Part shown: in pieces, positions 36,165 to 39,720 of the stretch | How positions within the stretch are numbered: the first letter of the stretch is position 1 | Layout of the letters: each line of letters starts with the position of its first letter | Assembly (NCBI GenBank): GCA_022824685.1 | Contig: JAJDZJ010000038.1 | Span: forward strand, 1 to 39,720 | Direction: 5' to 3' | DNA length: 39,720 nucleotides | Origin: Caldilineaceae bacterium | Lineage (GTDB): Bacteria; Chloroflexota; Anaerolineae; Caldilineales; Caldilineaceae | Translations under genes and position numbers: made by a program | Notes under the pieces: model-generated | What the model was told of the DNA's origin: nothing | What the model saw: only the letters and a program-made list of their open reading frames with translations | Databases searched by the model: none

Positions 36165-37196
36165 TCAGCGGTGGAAGATGTAGAGTGAGCGATTTTCCAA
36201 GGGCAGGTTGATCCTTCTTTCCTGGCGGTGGCTCTCGGCAAGGGCAAGGCAGACCTCGGTCAGGTGGTGGGCGATTTCGACGGGGCCGAGGGTAGGCCGG
36301 CCCTCCTCATGCGCCAAGACCAGGTCTTCCAGGCAGAATAGGGTTGCGCTGTGTTCGGCCACTTGGGCGACGGGGACTTCGGAGGCAATGCGCGCCCGGC
36401 CGGCGTCGTTCTTTCGCAGCTGCAGGCCCGTTCCGTTGTCCTGCAGGCGAATACTGCCGCCGTCGCCCAGTACTTCGAATTCCCAGTTGCCGGCAGGAAC
36501 GCTGGCCGCGCTGACGCCATTGGCAAAGTTCAGTTGGAATATGCCATACGGGTCCTCATCCAACCGGTTGTCGGGGATACGATGATCGATGGAGTTGAGT
36601 TCGCCCCAGATGCTCTCGACTTTCGGGTCGTCCAAGAGGAAGCTGAGCGTGTCGATGGAGTGAATGTGGCCGTGGAGGAGATTTGTGCCGGCGTAGTGGA
36701 CGGCGGCCTTGGGTTCGCCGATTTCTCCCTGGCGGATGAGGTCGCGCGCCTGGTGGTAGCGGAGGTCGAAGCGGCGGAGGACGCCCGAGTTGAAGAGCGA
36801 ACCGCTTTCCCGGACCGCATTGAGTATCGCGTCGGCCTCCAGCATCGAACAGGCGATCGCCTTTTCGCAGAAGATGAGGGCGACCCCCTCCTGTGCGGAC
36901 CGGGCCGCCATTTCGGCGTGGAGGTGGCCGCGAGTGCAGACGGCGATCATGTCGGGATCCTCTTGGCGGATCATTTCGACGTAGTCTTCGTAGAGGGCGT
37001 CGACGCCCCAGCGCTGGGCGAACGCGGCGCGTTTGGCAGCATCGATGTCGGCGCCGGCAACGACGCGCAAGCGGTCGCTGGCCTGGCAGGAAGCGGCGAC
37101 CGAGTAGGGCGGGCTTCTGTCGGGGAACTCGTCGTCGATTGTGCTGCCCATGCGACCGAGGCCGATGATGGCAACGCGATAGGTCCTGTCGGTCAT
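36165..37196 (-). CDS. Gfo/Idh/MocA family oxidoreductase (divergent third copy)
   Basis: A 343-residue NAD(P)-dependent dehydrogenase. The Rossmann loop GLGRMGS is at residues 12-18. The catalytic-lysine motif is E111-K112-A113, where the family has EKP. The substrate-side H179-S-I-D182 fits the H-x2-D pattern. It shares the unusual GRMGSTxDDE start and the LPLENRSL ending with the two neighbours but is much less similar in between, so it probably acts on a different substrate or is an older duplicate. It is preceded by ctggagaa. Members act on inositols, sugars and sugar acids; the substrate here is unknown. Confidence 0.88.
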   Translation of the reverse strand: MTDRTYRVAIIGLGRMGSTIDDEFPDRSPPYSVAASCQASDRLRVVAGADIDAAKRAAFAQRWGVDALYEDYVEMIRQEDPDMIAVCTRGHLHAEMAARSAQEGVALIFCEKAIACSMLEADAILNAVRESGSLFNSGVLRRFDLRYHQARDLIRQGEIGEPKAAVHYAGTNLLHGHIHSIDTLSFLLDDPKVESIWGELNSIDHRIPDNRLDEDPYGIFQLNFANGVSAASVPAGNWEFEVLGDGGSIRLQDNGTGLQLRKNDAGRARIASEVPVAQVAEHSATLFCLEDLVLAHEEGRPTLGPVEIAHHLTEVCLALAESHRQERRINLPLENRSLYIFHR

Positions 37197-37257
37197 GCTT
37201 GTTTCTCCAGGTGGCGGCGGTCGGAAGTGTGAACTGTTGGTGTCTCCGGTGAACCGG

Positions 37258-38367
37258 TCATTGACTGCGGAGCCTGCGGATTCGGGCGGGCACAGCGTCT
37301 TGGGCGATGCCGGATGACAGGATCTGCAGGGAGCGGTCGGCGAGCGGCAGGTTTACACGGATGCCGCCGCGGCGGTGCGATTCCCGCAGCGCGATGGCGA
37401 TTTCCAGCGCTTTGCGTCCGTCCAGAGCGGAGCAGCGCGGCTGGTTGCCGGTGTCGATGCAGTGGACGAGATCATCGATTACGGCGAGGCCCATGCTGGG
37501 GATGGTTGTAGGCAGGGGGAAAGGGGCGCGGGCGGGCAGGCCGCGGCCGCGCAAGCCGCCGGGCACCCAACGGTAGTACTGCGTTTCCATGCCTTGCGCG
37601 AGGGAGCGGATCCGCCCTTCGGCGCCGATCAGGTCGAACTCCCAGGGGGCGGCGCCGGTGGGTGTGCCGCGCAAAAAGCCGCGCACGCCATTGTCAAAGA
37701 CCATGTAGCCGTTGCCCATCAGATCCTCGTCGGCGGCGGCTTTCTCGTCCGACTCCATTTCGCCGAAGACCCATTCCACGTCGCCGCCGGCGAGGTAGCG
37801 CATGGTGTCGATGGCGTGGCTGCCGTTGTGGGAGAGATTGCACTGGGCGTATGCGGTGATTTGGAGGATTTCACCCAGTTCACCGTCTTCGACCATGCGG
37901 CGGGCTTCGGTGAAGAATACATTGTAACGGCGGGAGCAGTTGACGGCGATGGCTACATTTTTACGGGAGGCGAGGTCGATGACTTCATCCGCCTCGGCGA
38001 GGCTGAGCGTAAAGGGCTTTTCGGCCCAGATCGCCTTAACGCCGGCATTGATGGCGTCGATCATGATTTGGGCGCGCAGGCGGGCCGTGGTGCAGAGGCT
38101 GACGAAATCGGGCTTTTCGGTCTCCAGCATCTGGCGGTAGTCGGCGTAAATGCTGTTCTGATCGAGGCCCCATCGATTGGCGAAGATTTCGCCCTGCTCT
38201 GCGTGGGGGTCGGCGCCGGCGACGAGCTCAGTGTGGGGGGAGGCCGCATAGGTTGGCGCGTGGCAGTAGGGCATAAAGAACTGGCCCCCCTGCTTGATCT
38301 CATCGTCAAATGTGCTGCCCATTCGTCCCAGACCGATGACGGCGGCTCGAAAGGTTGGATCGGACAT
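37258..38367 (-). CDS. Gfo/Idh/MocA family oxidoreductase
   Basis: A 369-residue dehydrogenase. GLGRMGS (12-18) binds the nucleotide, E116-K117-P118 is the catalytic motif, and H184-A-I-D187 lies in the substrate pocket. The C-terminal half carries YYRWVPGGL and GRKALEIAIALRESHRRG. By eye it is about three-quarters identical to the next upstream gene, along its full length. Caggagc precedes the ATG. It is 39 bp after the paralogue's stop. A tandem duplication with possible split of substrate or stereochemistry is likely. Confidence 0.92.
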   Translation of the reverse strand: MSDPTFRAAVIGLGRMGSTFDDEIKQGGQFFMPYCHAPTYAASPHTELVAGADPHAEQGEIFANRWGLDQNSIYADYRQMLETEKPDFVSLCTTARLRAQIMIDAINAGVKAIWAEKPFTLSLAEADEVIDLASRKNVAIAVNCSRRYNVFFTEARRMVEDGELGEILQITAYAQCNLSHNGSHAIDTMRYLAGGDVEWVFGEMESDEKAAADEDLMGNGYMVFDNGVRGFLRGTPTGAAPWEFDLIGAEGRIRSLAQGMETQYYRWVPGGLRGRGLPARAPFPLPTTIPSMGLAVIDDLVHCIDTGNQPRCSALDGRKALEIAIALRESHRRGGIRVNLPLADRSLQILSSGIAQDAVPARIRRLRSQ

Positions 38368-38406
38368 GCTGGTTGCTCCTGACTGTTGCGGGCGGCGGGA
38401 GGAATC

Positions 38407-39519
38407 CTAACGGGCGGCTGAGGCGGCTAGTTGCAGGCGGCGCACGCGTGCGGGCTGAGCATCGCCGCCGATTTCGACGGAAAGAATTCGCTGGGACCGG
38501 TCGGCGATGGGGAGGTCGATGCGGCGGCCGCCCTGGCGGTGCGATTCTCGGAGGGCGATGGCGATTTCGAGGGCTTTGCGGCCATCTTCGGCGGAGCAGC
38601 GCGGGGAGGACCCGGTTTCGATTGCGGCGACGAGGTCGTCCATGACGGACAGGCCGGTCCCCTGGATGCTGAGCGGCAAGGGGAAGGGGGCGCGGGCAGG
38701 GAGGCCCTCGTCGCGCAGGCCGCCGGGAACCCAGCGGTAGTATTGGGTGTCGGTTCCGTTCGCCAGGGAACGGACTCGGCCTTCGGAGCCGATGACGTCG
38801 AACTCCCAGGGGGCGATACCGGTTGGCACGGCGCGCAGGTAGCCGCGCACGCCGTTGTCAAAGGCAAGATAGCCGTTTCCCTTAAGGTCCTCGTCGGCGG
38901 CCGCCTCTTCATCGGATTCCATTTCGCCGAATACCCATTCCACGTCGCCGCCGACAAGATAGCGCATGGTGTCGATGGCGTGGCTGCCGTTGTGGGAGAT
39001 GTGGCATTCGGCATAGGCGGTGATTTGGAGAATTTCACCGAGTTCGCCCTCTTGCGCCATGCGGCGCGCTTCGGTGAGGAAGGGGTTGTGCCGGCGCGAA
39101 CAGTTTACGGCGATGGAGACATTGTTGCGTTGGCTGAGGTCGATGACCTCGTCGGCCTCGGCGAGACTGATGGTGAATGGTTTTTCGGCCCAGATGGCCT
39201 TGACGCCGGCCTCGATGGCATCCTTCATGATGGCGGCGCGGTGGCGCGCGGTTGTGCAGACGCTGACGATATCGGGCTGTTCGGACGCGAGCATGTCGCG
39301 ATAGTCGGTGTAGATGCGGTCTGGCGCGAGGCCCCAGCGCTGGCCGAAGATGGCGCCCTGCTCGGCGTGGGGGTCGGCGCCGGCGACGAGCCTGGTGTGG
39401 GGGGATGCCATGTAGGTGGGCGCATGGCAGTAAGGCAGGAAGATCGACCCGCCTCTTGTCATTTCGTCGTCGAATGTGCTGCCCATTCGTCCCAGGCCGA
39501 TTACTGCCGCTCTATACAT
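38407..39519 (-). CDS. Gfo/Idh/MocA family oxidoreductase (tandem paralogue)
   Basis: A 370-residue dehydrogenase, first gene of the minus-strand run. GLGRMGS (8-14), E112-K113-P114 and NGSHAIDTMRYL (H180, D183) mark the cofactor and catalytic sites. It matches the next gene almost everywhere except the extreme N terminus and an Ala/Arg-rich C-terminal extension of a few residues. ggaggt lies 6 bases upstream of the ATG, one of the best ribosome-binding sites in the window. The contig-end repeat begins 64 bp upstream, so its promoter may lie in or near that repeat. Confidence 0.92.
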   Translation of the reverse strand: MYRAAVIGLGRMGSTFDDEMTRGGSIFLPYCHAPTYMASPHTRLVAGADPHAEQGAIFGQRWGLAPDRIYTDYRDMLASEQPDIVSVCTTARHRAAIMKDAIEAGVKAIWAEKPFTISLAEADEVIDLSQRNNVSIAVNCSRRHNPFLTEARRMAQEGELGEILQITAYAECHISHNGSHAIDTMRYLVGGDVEWVFGEMESDEEAAADEDLKGNGYLAFDNGVRGYLRAVPTGIAPWEFDVIGSEGRVRSLANGTDTQYYRWVPGGLRDEGLPARAPFPLPLSIQGTGLSVMDDLVAAIETGSSPRCSAEDGRKALEIAIALRESHRQGGRRIDLPIADRSQRILSVEIGGDAQPARVRRLQLAASAAR

Positions 39520-39582
39520 GAAGGACCTCCAGGTCGCGGGCCTCTGAATTGCGAGATGCGGCCCCTTTCAGGGACCGAAATC

Positions 39583-39720
39583 CAGGGCGATTGCATCTAA
39601 ATTGGGTCAGAACATCGAAATGCAGCCGAATACTCTTCCAGGTCGGGGTAAGACACAGGGAAATGTACGAAAGATGGCACGTAGACGGAGAATTTAACTT
39701 ATCTCGCCGACTGAGGGCCT
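39583..39720. repeat. Right contig end: partial MITE-like repeat
   Basis: No gene is seen. The boundary motif at 39583-39602 is the inverted counterpart of 121-140 (18/20), and the final 21 bases equal the first 21 of the window. Read together, these suggest the proximal ~138 bp of the same short element that ends at 140. The remainder is less GC-rich than its surroundings, with an aatttaac stretch near 39691. No target-site duplication can be tested because the outer flanks are missing. Confidence 0.5.

Overview
The window is a GC-rich chromosomal fragment (roughly 60-65 % G+C by eye) from a bacterium. I infer Chloroflexota, possibly a Caldilinea-type relative. The reasons are the mix of a VanW/G5-type wall protein next to type III pantothenate kinase, a mycoredoxin-like protein, PPK2, a fused exonuclease-DinG helicase, a DUF2142 membrane protein, and expanded Gfo/Idh/MocA and phytanoyl-CoA-dioxygenase families. 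No 16S gene or other decisive marker is present, so the phylum is inference. I saw no tRNA, rRNA, CRISPR array, transposase or phage gene.

Layout. (1) 1-140 and 39583-39720 look like the two ends of one short repeat family: an imperfect 20-bp inverted motif lies about 140 bp inside each end, and the outermost 21 bases are identical. The simplest reading is that the contig is bounded by two copies of a ~257-bp MITE-like element. (2) 316-4933 holds a hydroxyacid-oxoacid transhydrogenase convergent with a YdiJ-type FAD/Fe-S D-2-hydroxyacid dehydrogenase, a pair that could make and re-oxidise D-2-hydroxyglutarate. (3) 5178-7451 holds a mycoredoxin-like protein, a repeat-rich gap, a single-domain PPK2 kinase and an SDR dehydrogenase. 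(4) 7681-11547 is a two-gene molybdenum hydroxylase: an FAD subunit and a fused [2Fe-2S]/molybdopterin subunit whose first iron-sulfur site has lost three of four cysteines. (5) 11607-19143 is a divergent block: a DUF624-like membrane protein to the left, and metG, a DUF2142-like membrane protein, a VanW protein and coaX to the right, closed by an intrinsic terminator. The metG leader is long, has its own promoter and looks highly structured.

(6) From 39519 down to 19183 every gene is on the minus strand. The upstream part (39519-34544) is a small-molecule catabolic set: three Gfo/Idh/MocA dehydrogenases (two close tandem paralogues), a phytanoyl-CoA-dioxygenase-like oxygenase and an isochorismatase-type hydrolase. 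An exonuclease-DinG helicase follows, then a surface-glycan cluster: eight GT4-type glycosyltransferases, one GT2 and one Wzx-type flippase, packed with several start/stop overlaps. No polymerase, priming transferase or ABC exporter is in the window, so either the pathway is incomplete here or the product is a lipid-linked oligosaccharide finished elsewhere.

The points most worth a second look are the degenerate first [2Fe-2S] domain of the molybdenum hydroxylase, the metG leader RNA, the putative MITE at the contig ends, and the transhydrogenase/D-2-hydroxyacid dehydrogenase pair.
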